Source of the DNA: Paraburkholderia sp. CNPSo 3272
Lineage (GTDB): Bacteria; Pseudomonadota; Gammaproteobacteria; Burkholderiales; Burkholderiaceae
DNA: 64,000 nt
Reading direction: 5' to 3'
NCBI RefSeq assembly: GCF_024206495.1
Contig: NZ_JAMBPQ010000011.1
Coordinates: forward strand, 143,538 to 207,537
Part shown: one piece after another, positions 16,271 through 25,096 of the stretch
Layout of the letters: each line of letters starts with the position of its first letter
How positions within the stretch are numbered: position 1 is the first letter of the stretch
Program-made: the position numbers and the translations under genes
The notes under the pieces: generated by a model
What the model was told of the DNA's origin: nothing
Databases searched by the model: none
The model's input: the letters and a program-made list of their open reading frames with translations, nothing else

Positions 16271-17537
16271 GATACGGCTCCAGATGGATATCGCGGTTCA
16301 CCTTGATCATGAAGCGTTGGCCCGGCTTGATCGTGATCGTCGGTGGAATATTCTGGTAGCGGTTCAGGATGGACTGCGACGTCTGCGCCGCGACCTGCCC
16401 AGCCGTGTTACCCACTTGCGTGACGCCCAATGGACCGGTCGTGGTGGAACTCGTGTCGCTGGTGAAGTGGTTCAGCAGGATCGCGGTCAAAAACGACGCA
16501 CCGAAGATCTTCAGGAAGTGGTTGTTCACGTCGCCGGAGAAACCGGCGTAGCCGTTCTGGTCCGCGCCCTCGGAACCATAGAGCGGAACCTGCTTGCCGT
16601 TGGGCAGGCGCATCTCGGTAGCAGCGACGAGAATGCTCTCCTGGCCAACCTTGATGTCGCTCTGGTACGGCGCGGTGATCATGGCCCCCTTGGGAATCAT
16701 CAGGCAGGTGCCCGTGACGCTGTCGTAGACGTCCTGTTCGACCATGAGCGCGGCGGTTCCAGGCCGATCCGAGTTCTCCCCTTCCATCACCAGCACCGGA
16801 ATGTGGTGCGGCGGCGAGAGCGTGCACGAACCCGACTGGCCCACGAAGCCGGCACTCAGGAAACCCTCACCCGACGCGGACTGCGCCTTTGCGTCTTTGA
16901 GGAAATCGAGATCGCGGTCTGCCGACGAGGTTTTGGTGTTGCCCTGACCCATTGCAGCCGCAAGCACCTTTGCCTGCGCGTCTGCACTGCCAGCCGCGGC
17001 TTGCTGCGCGGCGATTTGCTGCAACGCCATCTGTTGGGGCGTCAGGATGCCGTTCACGCCGCCCGCGTTCTGCGCGTCGGCCGGCGCCTTCACCTTTACA
17101 CCGGGGATGAAGATCGGCGAGGCGTAGACGTTGTCTTCCTTTGCGCCAGCCGACAGGTCTGCGGTACGCGAGCCAGCTTCAAACTGGTCGAGTGACAACG
17201 CCGGCTTCGAACTGGCGGTCTGAGGCGCAGACGCCCCGGCAGCCGCGGCCTTGCGCGCGCGCTCTTCGTCGCGACGCGCTGCGGCCTGCTGATCGCTGAT
17301 GATCCGGTCGATGTCGTTCCCGCTGGGCCCGTGATCGACGGAGGCGGCGGCCTTTGCTGCCTTGTCATCTTTCGCCTGCTGTTCGGCCTTGTCGCTTGCC
17401 TTCGACTGGTAGTAGTAGCCCATTGCGCCGATGAGCACGGCGAAGATCGCGCCAACAGCCACGAGCGCGTTGCGGGGCGACTTGCCCTTGACGACGCGGT
17501 CCTGGTCGGAGGTCGGGGAGGAGTTCTGCGTCGACAT
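16263..17537 (-). CDS. virB10: VirB10/TrbI-type conjugal channel protein, 424 aa
   Basis: Spans inner and outer membranes in type IV secretion core complexes. Short cytoplasmic N-terminus, membrane helix at about 25-45 (ALVAVGAIFAVLIGAMGYYY), a charged Lys/Asp/Ala and Pro-poor linker to ~190, then the TrbI domain with TGTCLMIPKGAMITAPYQSD, the antenna-like helix LKIFGASFLTAILLNHF, and the terminal TIKPGQRFMIKVNRDIHL, all classical. ATG 17537 is 5 nt after the VirB9 stop. Family assignment is firm. Confidence 0.93.
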   Translation of the reverse strand: MSTQNSSPTSDQDRVVKGKSPRNALVAVGAIFAVLIGAMGYYYQSKASDKAEQQAKDDKAAKAAASVDHGPSGNDIDRIISDQQAAARRDEERARKAAAAGASAPQTASSKPALSLDQFEAGSRTADLSAGAKEDNVYASPIFIPGVKVKAPADAQNAGGVNGILTPQQMALQQIAAQQAAAGSADAQAKVLAAAMGQGNTKTSSADRDLDFLKDAKAQSASGEGFLSAGFVGQSGSCTLSPPHHIPVLVMEGENSDRPGTAALMVEQDVYDSVTGTCLMIPKGAMITAPYQSDIKVGQESILVAATEMRLPNGKQVPLYGSEGADQNGYAGFSGDVNNHFLKIFGASFLTAILLNHFTSDTSSTTTGPLGVTQVGNTAGQVAAQTSQSILNRYQNIPPTITIKPGQRFMIKVNRDIHLEPYRG

Positions 17538-17541
17538 GCGT

Positions 17542-18417
17542 TCAGAACCCGAAGAGGCCCGGGCGACGGCGCGTGATCGTCACCTCGTCGTTGGCGGCGC
17601 GCAGCACAATCTTGTCGGCCATCTGCTGGACCACGATGTACTGCCCGCGACGGATGAAGTTCGGGCTCACGTCATCGCCGTGATCCTTGACGATCGGCAC
17701 GGCGAACGGCGCGTCCGCGGGCAGGCGCAGCCATACGGCCTTACCGTCGTCGAACACCGTCTCCGGCTTGAAGGGCGCAGACCCGTCTATCTTGTAGTCA
17801 AAGTTGAGCTTGTCGGGCGAGACACCGAGCGGGCCAGTGTCGTTCGGTCCACCCGCACCAGTTGCCATGGCACTCCCATCAGCGTTGTCGCGAGCGCGGA
17901 CCTTGGCCATAAGCGACTCGGCATAGTGAAAGCGCACGCTCTGGTAGAAGAGCCCGCCCACCGGCGACGAGACGAGCGTCATGTCGTACTCGCGCATGTT
18001 GGTCGTGAGGTGGAGCGTATTCACAAGCCCCGGCTTTACCGGCTTGATATAGACGTGGTTCGCGCCATCCGTGTCGATGATCCACTGGACGGAGTCACCC
18101 ATCGCTGGGTCGGTGATCAGCTTCTCGCCGGTCGCAAGTTCGATGGTCGTGAGCTTCAGCGGCGCAGCCATGATGCGGAAGATCTGGTCGCGGCTGTAGT
18201 TGAAAACTACGATGCGCGCGTCGTTGGGCATCGTGACCGGATCCGTGCCGGAGTTGTACGGATTCACCGGACTCATCGGGTCGCCCAGGATAGCGCCGAC
18301 GTCGAGCGAACCGGCAGCCGACGTAACTTTGCGCGCGGCAATCGCGGGATGGGAAATCGCCAGCGCGCAGGCGAGCGCGGCGAGCGGCAGCAGTGAGCGG
18401 GATGCCGGGATCGTCAT
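17542..18417 (-). CDS. virB9: VirB9/TrbG-type conjugal outer-membrane protein, 291 aa
   Basis: Outer-membrane-ring subunit of type IV secretion systems. Signal peptide to about 27 (PLAALACALAISHPAIAA). The N-terminal domain contains the NPYNSG and RIVVFNYSRDQIFRI pattern of VirB9 (Y--N-V--I), followed by LATGEKL and HVYIKP strands. The C-terminal CagX part has ETVFDDGKAVWLRLP, equivalent to VFDDG-(F/T)-Y. ATG 18417 overlaps the VirB8 stop in an ATGA, indicating coupling. Confidence 0.92.
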   Translation of the reverse strand: MTIPASRSLLPLAALACALAISHPAIAARKVTSAAGSLDVGAILGDPMSPVNPYNSGTDPVTMPNDARIVVFNYSRDQIFRIMAAPLKLTTIELATGEKLITDPAMGDSVQWIIDTDGANHVYIKPVKPGLVNTLHLTTNMREYDMTLVSSPVGGLFYQSVRFHYAESLMAKVRARDNADGSAMATGAGGPNDTGPLGVSPDKLNFDYKIDGSAPFKPETVFDDGKAVWLRLPADAPFAVPIVKDHGDDVSPNFIRRGQYIVVQQMADKIVLRAANDEVTITRRRPGLFGF

Positions 18418-19121
18418 GCGGTTTTCTGGAGCGTGAAGAACGGGAAGTAGATCCCGAAGGGGTTTGTGCCGACCGCATCGTCCGAACTGGCCGGGAGGAT
18501 CTGGTAGCGCAGCGTGAGTGCGTAGCGTTTGTCGACCGGTTTGTCGGCGGGAAACTGGGTCGTAGAGGTCGTGAACTCGACCACGACGGTCGAATCGTCC
18601 AGCACCGAGACGCTGCTGACCTTGACCTCGCGAACGAGCTTCGGATTACGCGTGATCTCCTGGAACGGCGCATCGTCCTTGAGCCAGGCCGCGAACTGGT
18701 TCTTGCCGTTGTCGACCATCTGCGACTTCACCGAATTGATATTGCGGGCAAGGCGCGAGGTTTCGATGGTCGGAGACAGCACCGGCTCAATCGTGAACCA
18801 GCGCTGCACCGACTCGGTGACGGACGAACGCAGCGCCTGATCGTCTGGCTTGTAGGCTGCGAGTTGCCGGACGAGCGGGCGGCCGCCGGCGTCGGCGGAA
18901 ATGCCGTAAGACTTCACGACGGACGGAGGCGGCTGGCGCGTCCACACGGCGCCGGCCGCGACGAAGGCCAGAACGAAGTTCAGGATCTTCGAGTGGTTGA
19001 GACTGACGCGCAGGCGCGTGCCACGATCGAAGATGATCCCTTCCGGATCTTCTTCGGAATACCCTCCCGGTGCGGTGGAAAGGGCAATTTCTTTACGGGA
19101 ACGACTACGAAAGAGGGGCAT
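18414..19121 (-). CDS. virB8: VirB8/TrbF-type inner-membrane secretion protein, 235 aa
   Basis: First gene of the long leftward operon. A cytoplasmic N-terminal ~50 residues, one membrane helix (KILNFVLAFVAAGAVW, about 42-60), and a periplasmic NTF2-like domain ending in ALTLRYQILPAS, as in VirB8/TrbF. ATG 19121 (MPLFRSRSRK) gives the usual length; no strong ribosome-binding site is visible, and a TTG at 19184 would add 21 residues. VirB8 nucleates assembly of VirB9 and VirB10, which follow immediately. Upstream lie two 18-bp palindromes likely to be regulator sites. Confidence 0.88.
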   Translation of the reverse strand: MPLFRSRSRKEIALSTAPGGYSEEDPEGIIFDRGTRLRVSLNHSKILNFVLAFVAAGAVWTRQPPPSVVKSYGISADAGGRPLVRQLAAYKPDDQALRSSVTESVQRWFTIEPVLSPTIETSRLARNINSVKSQMVDNGKNQFAAWLKDDAPFQEITRNPKLVREVKVSSVSVLDDSTVVVEFTTSTTQFPADKPVDKRYALTLRYQILPASSDDAVGTNPFGIYFPFFTLQKTA

Positions 19122-19236
19122 GACGCGCGCAGACTGTGGGCTCGCGTCAATTGAATCAGTCCAGGGCGTCGGTCCCCGGAGCAAAAGACAAGCTATTTTG
19201 CATACGATTGCGGCAGCAGCATTTTGGAAGCCGTTT

Positions 19237-19254
19237 CGTTTAGGCGCCTAAACG
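19237..19254. promoter_or_regulatory. 18-bp palindrome CGTTTAGGCGCCTAAACG, copy 1
   Basis: Perfect palindrome in the AT-rich gap between virB8 and the divergent KorB-like gene, about 115 bp before virB8. Its core GTTTAGGCGCCTAAAC has the same GTTT-N8-AAAC plan as the parS sites at 24-25 kb but a different centre. Likely operator of the KorB/ParB-type regulator next door. Confidence 0.7.
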
Positions 19255-19404
19255 CTTAAACCCGGAATGGTGCAGTTTTTCGGTAGCTTTTGACCGGAAT
19301 CCGATTGCGCAGAGGTAGTAGCCTTCGGTTCAAACGGTTCACACTTTCGCTCTCAGCCAAAATCCTTTAAAAACATTAAGTTACGACGAGAAGCGAGGCT
19401 TTTC

Positions 19405-19422
19405 CGTTTAGGCGCCTAAACG
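19405..19422. promoter_or_regulatory. 18-bp palindrome CGTTTAGGCGCCTAAACG, copy 2
   Basis: Exact second copy 168 bp from the first, before the KorB-like gene. The stretch 19423-19530 that follows is very AT-rich and probably contains promoters, but I could not fix a convincing -35/-10 pair. Confidence 0.7.
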
Positions 19423-19576
19423 GGATTATTGCAAATTTCATGTCAATATATGACATTTTTAGATTCTAAAATTCAATTATTGCAATCAATACAAGCAATC
19501 AACCCAAAAACACGACTTCCGGGCTCCCACACTTGACACTAACTCAGGGCAATTAAGCTTTGGAGATCCGACAACG

Positions 19577-20221
19577 TTGACGATCATGGAACCGAAAACC
19601 AGTCCGAAACCTATTCCCAACAGAGTGACGGCCATAGCTGTCCATGCGCGCATGCGCGCTAACTCCGCCTCGCATTACGAACTTGGCCTGTTTTATCAAG
19701 CTATGCTTAAGAGGCGCCTATGGTCTTCACACCGTGATCTAGCGGAATCATTTGGCGTTTCCAGACCGAACGTATCGAAAGCGATCGCGTTAGCGCGCAT
19801 TCCATCAGGAGTCGTCGACGCTATCGGTGGCGCGGAGCACATCAGCTTTCGCATTGGTCCACTCTTGTTGGACGCGATCGACAAGATTGGCGAGGCCGTT
19901 TTCATCCGAAGAGCGCGCGAGGCTGTACGTGTAGGTTACGCCGCGGTGGATGACATCTTGGAGTTCGCCGTGTTCGATAGAATCCCGCAGCGCGCGCCGA
20001 ACAAGATTCAAGTTCACTTGGCGCGCGACAAAAAGTCACTACGCGTAGATATTCCTGATCTCGATGAGCTGCTACCGCATCTTCCACGAGTGGAGACGTT
20101 TATTTCAACGGCGTTCGTAATGTTTAAAGCGGCGCTCGACGCGGACATCGCCGCCAATGCCGAGAAAGCTCAACGCCGGCTGAGAACGAAATCGCCGGGC
20201 CCAAAAACCAGGACCCGGTGA
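19577..20221 (+). CDS. KorB/ParB-type HTH regulator, 214 aa
   Basis: The middle of the protein is a ParB/KorB-type helix-turn-helix region: YELGLFYQAMLKRRLWSS, then LAESFGVSRPNVSKAIALAR (about 60-80). The N-terminal ParB CTPase domain is absent, so this is a DNA-binding derivative rather than a partition ParB. TTG 19577 has GGAG 11 nt upstream; ATG 19586 is the alternative. It is divergent from virB8 with two perfect palindromes in between, the layout expected of an autoregulator of a transfer operon. Tail-to-tail with rep, 4 nt apart. Confidence 0.8.
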   Translation: MTIMEPKTSPKPIPNRVTAIAVHARMRANSASHYELGLFYQAMLKRRLWSSHRDLAESFGVSRPNVSKAIALARIPSGVVDAIGGAEHISFRIGPLLLDAIDKIGEAVFIRRAREAVRVGYAAVDDILEFAVFDRIPQRAPNKIQVHLARDKKSLRVDIPDLDELLPHLPRVETFISTAFVMFKAALDADIAANAEKAQRRLRTKSPGPKTRTR

Positions 20222-20225
20222 AACG

Positions 20226-21068
20226 TCAAGCCGCGTCGCCTAGGTCAAGACGACTCTGTGGATGCTGGATGAACTGAAAGTCCAGAGAATTTACGGCGCG
20301 CCCGAGCTTTACGGGCTTCCAACTGATCACGAGATCGGCCTTCGAGTTCAGTTCATTCACAGCCATCTCAATCACTCTGCGCTTGATGTCCGCGAATCGA
20401 TATGTGTCCGGTATCTCAAGCACGTTGCGAAAATCCTCCAAGGTGATCAGCAAACGACCTCGATCTCGCTCGCGCATTAACAACTCGAGGAGGCGCCACG
20501 AATAGAGTGATTGAAGGCCTCGCGCAAACTCGATCTGATACGACACAAACCGTCGCTGCAGCAAGAAGATGTGTGGCGTCAGGTCCGGCGAGAATGAAAT
20601 CTCTGCCCAGCCCTCGCCTTCGTGGTACACGGCTTTCCAGACCCAATTGAGAGATACCTTCCGTGGACCATCCATGTAGGTCAGCGTTCTCTTTTGGAGG
20701 CTCGCGCAACCATCCCGCAACCCCTCGTACGCTGCCGTTGCCTGCTTCTCGCCAGTTCTAGGAGCCAGCGCTGCCAACGCAGCGAATTCGTCCGCTCTCA
20801 CACGAACCGAGACATAGCCGTTCGAGCGCCCGTGCAAGAAAGGAGATTTTTTGCTGTCGACGCAACGGAGCGCCGCCATCATCACGCGCTTCTCGTTTAG
20901 CGAGAGTCCTTGCTGAGCATTCACCAGCGCCCGACTCATGGCGACAGTGCCCCTGATCCGACCGTCGCCGTCCGTTGCGGGCTCGTCCGAACTCTCGATT
21001 GTGATCGGTTCAACTTCTACAATCTCTACCTGCGGTTGCTCTTCGGGTTGTTTTTTCTTTCGCGGCAC
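20226..21068 (-). CDS. repB: Rep_3-family replication initiator, 280 aa
   Basis: Initiator of iteron-controlled plasmid replication. Typical Rep_3 features: SRALVNAQQGLSLNEKRVMM near residue 45 (first winged helix), YSWRLLELLMRERDRGRL, and FADIKRRVIEMAVNELNSKADL (second winged helix). The start is GTG 21068 with GAGGAG upstream. A sigma70-like promoter with overlapping iteron-like half sites precedes it, suggesting autorepression, and about 17 iterons follow on the upstream side. A basic N-terminus (PRKKKQ) is followed by an acidic ~25-residue stretch. Confidence 0.92.
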   Translation of the reverse strand: MPRKKKQPEEQPQVEIVEVEPITIESSDEPATDGDGRIRGTVAMSRALVNAQQGLSLNEKRVMMAALRCVDSKKSPFLHGRSNGYVSVRVRADEFAALAALAPRTGEKQATAAYEGLRDGCASLQKRTLTYMDGPRKVSLNWVWKAVYHEGEGWAEISFSPDLTPHIFLLQRRFVSYQIEFARGLQSLYSWRLLELLMRERDRGRLLITLEDFRNVLEIPDTYRFADIKRRVIEMAVNELNSKADLVISWKPVKLGRAVNSLDFQFIQHPQSRLDLGDAA

Positions 21069-21097
21069 AAAAGTGACTCCTCACCATGGACGTCACA

Positions 21098-21125
21098 ATT
21101 ATAAGGTGACATCGGCACTAATCAA
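21098..21125 (-). promoter_or_regulatory. Promoter of the rep gene
   Basis: On the minus strand TTGATT, 16-bp spacer, TATAAT, about 30 bp before the GTG start. GTGAC/GTCAC half-sites resembling halves of the iteron lie within and beside it, as expected where dimeric Rep represses its own gene. Confidence 0.7.
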
Positions 21126-21133
21126 GTCACCAT

Positions 21134-22180
21134 TGTGGATAACGGTCGGAATGCGTCCACTCCAGACCGGAATAAGTCAACTTGGGGTCGGATTGCGTCA
21201 CGTCGAGGTCGGAATGCGTCACCTCAAAAGTAAAAGTAGACGCCAAAAATCTCGAATAAACAAATAGTTGCGAAGATTCGCCGACCGTTTACAAAAGGTT
21301 TTACAAACGAGTTTACTAACTGTCTTACAAAAGAAGCCTAGATAAAGTCGCTGCGAAACAACAAAAGGCCCAAAGCGCGGAGCGTAAGAGGTTTCGAACG
21401 GGCTTCGGAGCCTATCAAAGGTCGGAATACGTCACTTTTGATGCGCCGCGACAAACGATCTTAGGAGCGCCAATCCAGGTCGGAAAATGTCACCCATGAG
21501 ACGAGTGCTCCACAGGCACTCTGTTAGCTGGCAAGACCTGGGCGCAATCGCTGAGTGTTGGCGGCACTAACTCGCAGATTCCAAACAACTTTTCCGTCAG
21601 CCTTCCGAACATAGGTGACATTATCCGACCCAATCGAGGCCCTAGACGGAAAGGTGACCTATTCCGACCTGCTTTTGACGATACCGTCTCCGAAAGGTGA
21701 CTCATTCCGGGCTGCTTTCGCGGCTAAAAGATGACGTTTCCCGACCCGGAAACCTGAGTCACGAGCAAAGTGACGAGCCAGTGCAGTTGCGCAAAATCCG
21801 AAAAGTGACGTTTCCCGACCCGCGCCCCCAAACTTAGTCAAGTTCTCGGTGACGTATTCCGACCCGCACGACCCCGCCCCAGCAAAAAGTGACGTTTGGC
21901 GACCCGCTTTTGCCGATGGGCAGGTTGAAAGGTGACGCTTTCCGACCCAGAATCACCGACGTGTGCCTTGAAGTGAGCGCTTGCACTCGTCCTTGAGGTC
22001 AAAAACGCGAAAGGTGACGCTTTCCGACCCGCGGCGCGAAACCCCTCTGTGTCGGGCGGTCTTTCAACAGGAACGGGATGAATAGCTGAACAGAAAGGTG
22101 ACGTTTCCCGGGCTAACGCTGTGATGTCGACTCTGCCAATGCGATACATCGCATCCGTGGCCCGGAAAACGTCACCTTTC
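21134..22180. repeat. oriV: DnaA box, AT-rich zone and about 17 iterons
   Basis: A perfect DnaA box (TGTGGATAA, complement of TTATCCACA) lies at 21134-21142. Iterons follow GGTCGGAAnnnGTCACCTTT. Four forward copies start at exactly 21-bp spacing (21144, 21165, 21186, 21207); further forward copies begin near 21420, 21478 and 22161. Ten copies in the opposite orientation begin near 21613, 21651, 21693, 21727, 21801, 21849, 21885, 21928, 22009 and 22093. An AT-rich segment at about 21240-21350 is the likely unwinding zone. No gene is supported here. Confidence 0.88.
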
Positions 22181-22284
22181 GAGTCCCGCCGTCCGCGGGC
22201 GGGGGGCCATCAGCTTTCCCGAAGGCGGATGCGGGAGCGCGCGCGGGATAGCGGCGCCCACCACGGGTACATCGTCAACGAAGT

Positions 22285-23313
22285 TCAATGTGCCTTGTGG
22301 CCGTCTTCGTCGAGAAGCTTTTTGAGTGCTTCGATATAGACCGCGGCGCGTTCTGGATTTTCCAAGGCCAAACTAACCTGAATATTGCCGTTACCCCACT
22401 CCTTGATTGCTCCAATCGAAGCGCCTTCAGAGCTCGAGATTTTGTATTGCCTTGTGAACGTCTTTCGTGGAGCGCGGCCCTGCGAAAGCCCCTCGCGTAT
22501 CGCCTTCACCTTCAGGAATGACAAGCCTTCATCGACGATTTTCTGAGCAAGCTCGCGCGTCTTCGGTTCGTCAGTTGCCTTCAAAAATTGCGAGAGTTCG
22601 TACGAAATGTTGAGACCGAATTGCTCTGGATACAGAGCGATGAACTCTTGCACCGACGTCGGCAGCTCCAGCACAGCCAGGGTCTTACTGACCTTGGACT
22701 TTCCCTCCTCAACCAAGAGTGCGAGTTCGTCGTTCGTTTTCGCATAGCCCTCGTCGAGCAGTTTTTTGTATCCGAGTGCCACGTCAAGGACCGTCTCTTG
22801 TTCGCGCTCATTGTTCGCGGCCCGCGCGAGTCTGTAGAAATCGATCGGCGCGAGGCCATCCAGGATCTTGAGGTCTAACGTGGTGCCGCGATTCCGCAGT
22901 GCCCCTTGCTTTCGATAGTGTCCGTCGATCAGTATCGTTCGCGTATTGTCGCTAGGGTGTCTCGCTGCAAGCGCGGGCACAAGCTGCCCGTCCTTTGCCA
23001 TTGAAGCGGCACGGGCCGAAATCTTTTCCTCTTGATAGATGGTCCGGCTGTTCAGCGGATTATCGTCAATCTTGTCGATAGGCCACATAGCGTAGATCGC
23101 TGTAATCTTGCCGTCGCGCTCCAGCGTCTCTACGTAGGTATTGGGAGCCACCGCCCGGATCGGGGACTCGTCCGGGGCGGTTTCCAGAAGCGTCTCGCGA
23201 CCGTCGAGGGCGGCTTCAACGCGCTCAAAGCGAGAAGCGATGCTCGTGTCCCGCAGTTCCTTATCGCGTTGCACGCCGGCGTTCAGTGCCGCTGAGAAGT
23301 TCTTCTTCGCCAT
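22285..23313 (-). CDS. parB: ParB-type partition protein, 342 aa
   Basis: Centromere-binding CTPase of plasmid partition. N-terminal ParB domain at about 75-165 with LIDGHYRKQGALR (the GxxR-type nucleotide motif) and a KIDDNPLNSRTIYQEEKI segment; central HTH at about 185-230 (NDELALLVEEGKSKVSKTLAVLEL); C-terminal dimerisation part. It is directly downstream of parA (3 nt apart), and eight palindromic sites lie upstream of the pair. The 22181-22284 gap before it contains no gene. Confidence 0.95.
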   Translation of the reverse strand: MAKKNFSAALNAGVQRDKELRDTSIASRFERVEAALDGRETLLETAPDESPIRAVAPNTYVETLERDGKITAIYAMWPIDKIDDNPLNSRTIYQEEKISARAASMAKDGQLVPALAARHPSDNTRTILIDGHYRKQGALRNRGTTLDLKILDGLAPIDFYRLARAANNEREQETVLDVALGYKKLLDEGYAKTNDELALLVEEGKSKVSKTLAVLELPTSVQEFIALYPEQFGLNISYELSQFLKATDEPKTRELAQKIVDEGLSFLKVKAIREGLSQGRAPRKTFTRQYKISSSEGASIGAIKEWGNGNIQVSLALENPERAAVYIEALKKLLDEDGHKAH

Positions 23314-23315
23314 CG

Positions 23316-23969
23316 TTACTCCCCTAGGACCTTCAGTACTTCGTCGACGAATGCGTTGATCTCCTTGTGCGCTGCTTTGGCACCGCGGATCTGCAAAACG
23401 GTGCTCCCGGAGACCTCCGCCTCCTTGTACGCAGTCCGGAAGCCCAGACGCGTCTTTAGCATCGGAATATCTTCATCTTGCTCAGCGGCTTCAAATATTT
23501 GCTGAACAATCGTCACCTTTTGATCCATGTTGGCGAGCGAGCGAAGCTTTAGGTCGGGATTTGTCACCTGAGCGGTAACCCCAAGCTTTTTCGCTTCTTG
23601 AACCGCCCAGAGGTTACCGCCCGAGGCGCCAACCGGGATTAAACCAAGATCGGAGATCAGCAGCGCAACGGACGGGGCACTGGACCGAATCGCCGGCGGG
23701 CAGTCGATGATTATGAAGTCATAGTCATCAACGAATTTTGCGATTTCACGATCCGGCCGTGGACTTCTAGACAGGCTCGTTAATGCAGCCGGGAACGGCC
23801 GATCATCAGACGCTGCGCCAACTGAAAGAGTTGCCGTGCCTTGTTCGTCCAAGTCTACGAGCAGCGTCTTATGTCCCCTTAAGCCGAGAACGCCGGCGAG
23901 GTTGCAGGAGGTTGTCGTCTTCCCGGACCCACCTTTCTGATTAAAGACAGTAATTATTTTTGCTGCCAT
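23316..23969 (-). CDS. parA: ParA-type partition ATPase, 217 aa
   Basis: Deviant Walker A KGGSGKTTTSC at about residues 11-21, then LLVDLDEQGTAT and the Walker B FIIIDCPPAIRS, diagnostic of small ParA/MinD-type ATPases (type Ib, no N-terminal HTH). ATG 23969 is chosen for the standard MAAKIITVFNQKGG start; a longer frame from 24008 would run to the nearest parS site. The first parS palindrome lies 45 bp upstream, so ParB spreading could repress the operon. Confidence 0.95.
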   Translation of the reverse strand: MAAKIITVFNQKGGSGKTTTSCNLAGVLGLRGHKTLLVDLDEQGTATLSVGAASDDRPFPAALTSLSRSPRPDREIAKFVDDYDFIIIDCPPAIRSSAPSVALLISDLGLIPVGASGGNLWAVQEAKKLGVTAQVTNPDLKLRSLANMDQKVTIVQQIFEAAEQDEDIPMLKTRLGFRTAYKEAEVSGSTVLQIRGAKAAHKEINAFVDEVLKVLGE

Positions 23970-24013
23970 GCGGGCTCCATTCGTTGTTCCGCTCAGGACA
24001 CTCATCACTTGCG

Positions 24014-25096
24014 GTTTCTACGTAGAAACCGGCAGATATAAGGTTCGCAGAATGTTAGGCAGCGCGGCAAAATATTTCAAGGAAATTTGCCGATTTCAAT
24101 GAAATTTTGTGGGAATCGAGCCTGAAGCCTTCGTTATCTCGTGTCGAAGGTCCGGGAGAGAAGATGTTCAACAACGGAGGTTTTGGATCAGCGCTACGGA
24201 AGTCATTTGGAGATTAGATTTGAGTTGGAGTTCTCCCCGGAGCCACACGCCGCAAAATGTGTAGATCTTCGGGAGCGACAGGCACACCCCGCGCTTTAGC
24301 GAATAGCGTGACGTGGTACAGCCCGCAACGAAAGAGTTTCTACGTAGAAACTTCCCATTACCGAGATGGCAACCGGACATAGAAACGAACGGCCTTTTCG
24401 CTCCGACCCGGCGTTCACGCAGCTTTCCGTAAAAGCCGGCGAGTCCGTGACGGGTGGCTGAAGCTAGCTCCTCTGTACGGCAACGATCAACGGTGACATT
24501 TAAAAAGTCGATTACCGAGCGCATCGTCCCATTAGTTCCGTTGCACCACCGCAGGGGAGGAAAGCACAGTTTCCACGTAGAAACTGAGGCTTCGACGTAT
24601 CGACCGAGCGTTCGATGCTGGCCGGGCGCCGGCCAGTTTCTACGTAGAAACTGGCGACTGTGAGCGCCCCGTTCCAATCGGTTTAGCACGAGGCCGGCAC
24701 AAACGAGTTTCTACGTAGAAACTTCCCATTACCGAGATGGCAACCAGACGTAGAAGCGAATGGCCTTTCCGCTCCGACCCGGCGTCCACGCAGATTTCTA
24801 TTAAAAGCCGGCGAGTCCGTGAAGGTTGGCTGACGCTAGCCCTCTGTACGGCAACGGTCATCAGTGGCATTTAAATTTAATTCTCGGGGCGCATCGTCCC
24901 GTAGTTGCGTTACACCCTGCGGCGAAGGAGATCGCAGTTTCAACGTAGAAACTGAGCCTTTGACGTACCGAGTGAGAGCTTGATGCTAACTGGGGGCCGG
25001 CCAGTTTCTACGTAGAAACCGGCGACTGTGAGCGCCCCGTTCCATCTGCGATCGTCTTAGCGCGAGGCCGGCACAAACGAGTTTCTACGTAGAAAC
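24014..25096. repeat. parS: parS centromere array, eight GTTTCTACGTAGAAAC sites
   Basis: 16-bp palindromes at 24014, 24336, 24569, 24636, 24707, 24937, 25004 and 25081 (start positions). Six are perfect; those at 24569 (C for T) and 24937 (A for T) have one mismatch. They lie upstream of parAB, with no supported gene among them. The GTTT-N8-AAAC plan matches parS sites reported for Burkholderia replicons, each replicon having its own centre. Confidence 0.88.
24336..25080 (+). repeat. Tandem duplication of about 370 bp carrying parS sites
   Basis: 24336-24706 and 24707-25080 are diverged copies of one unit. Each starts with a perfect parS, then a shared TTCCCATTACCGAGATGGCA segment, then a mismatched parS and another perfect parS about 65 bp later. 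Offsets between matching sites are 371, 368, 368 and 374 bp, so small indels have accumulated since duplication. Confidence 0.85.

Noticed and set aside
24014..25096. CRISPR-like array of short repeats
   Set aside because: The repeats are 16-bp palindromes at irregular 67-322 bp spacing next to parAB and with no cas genes; they are parS-type sites.
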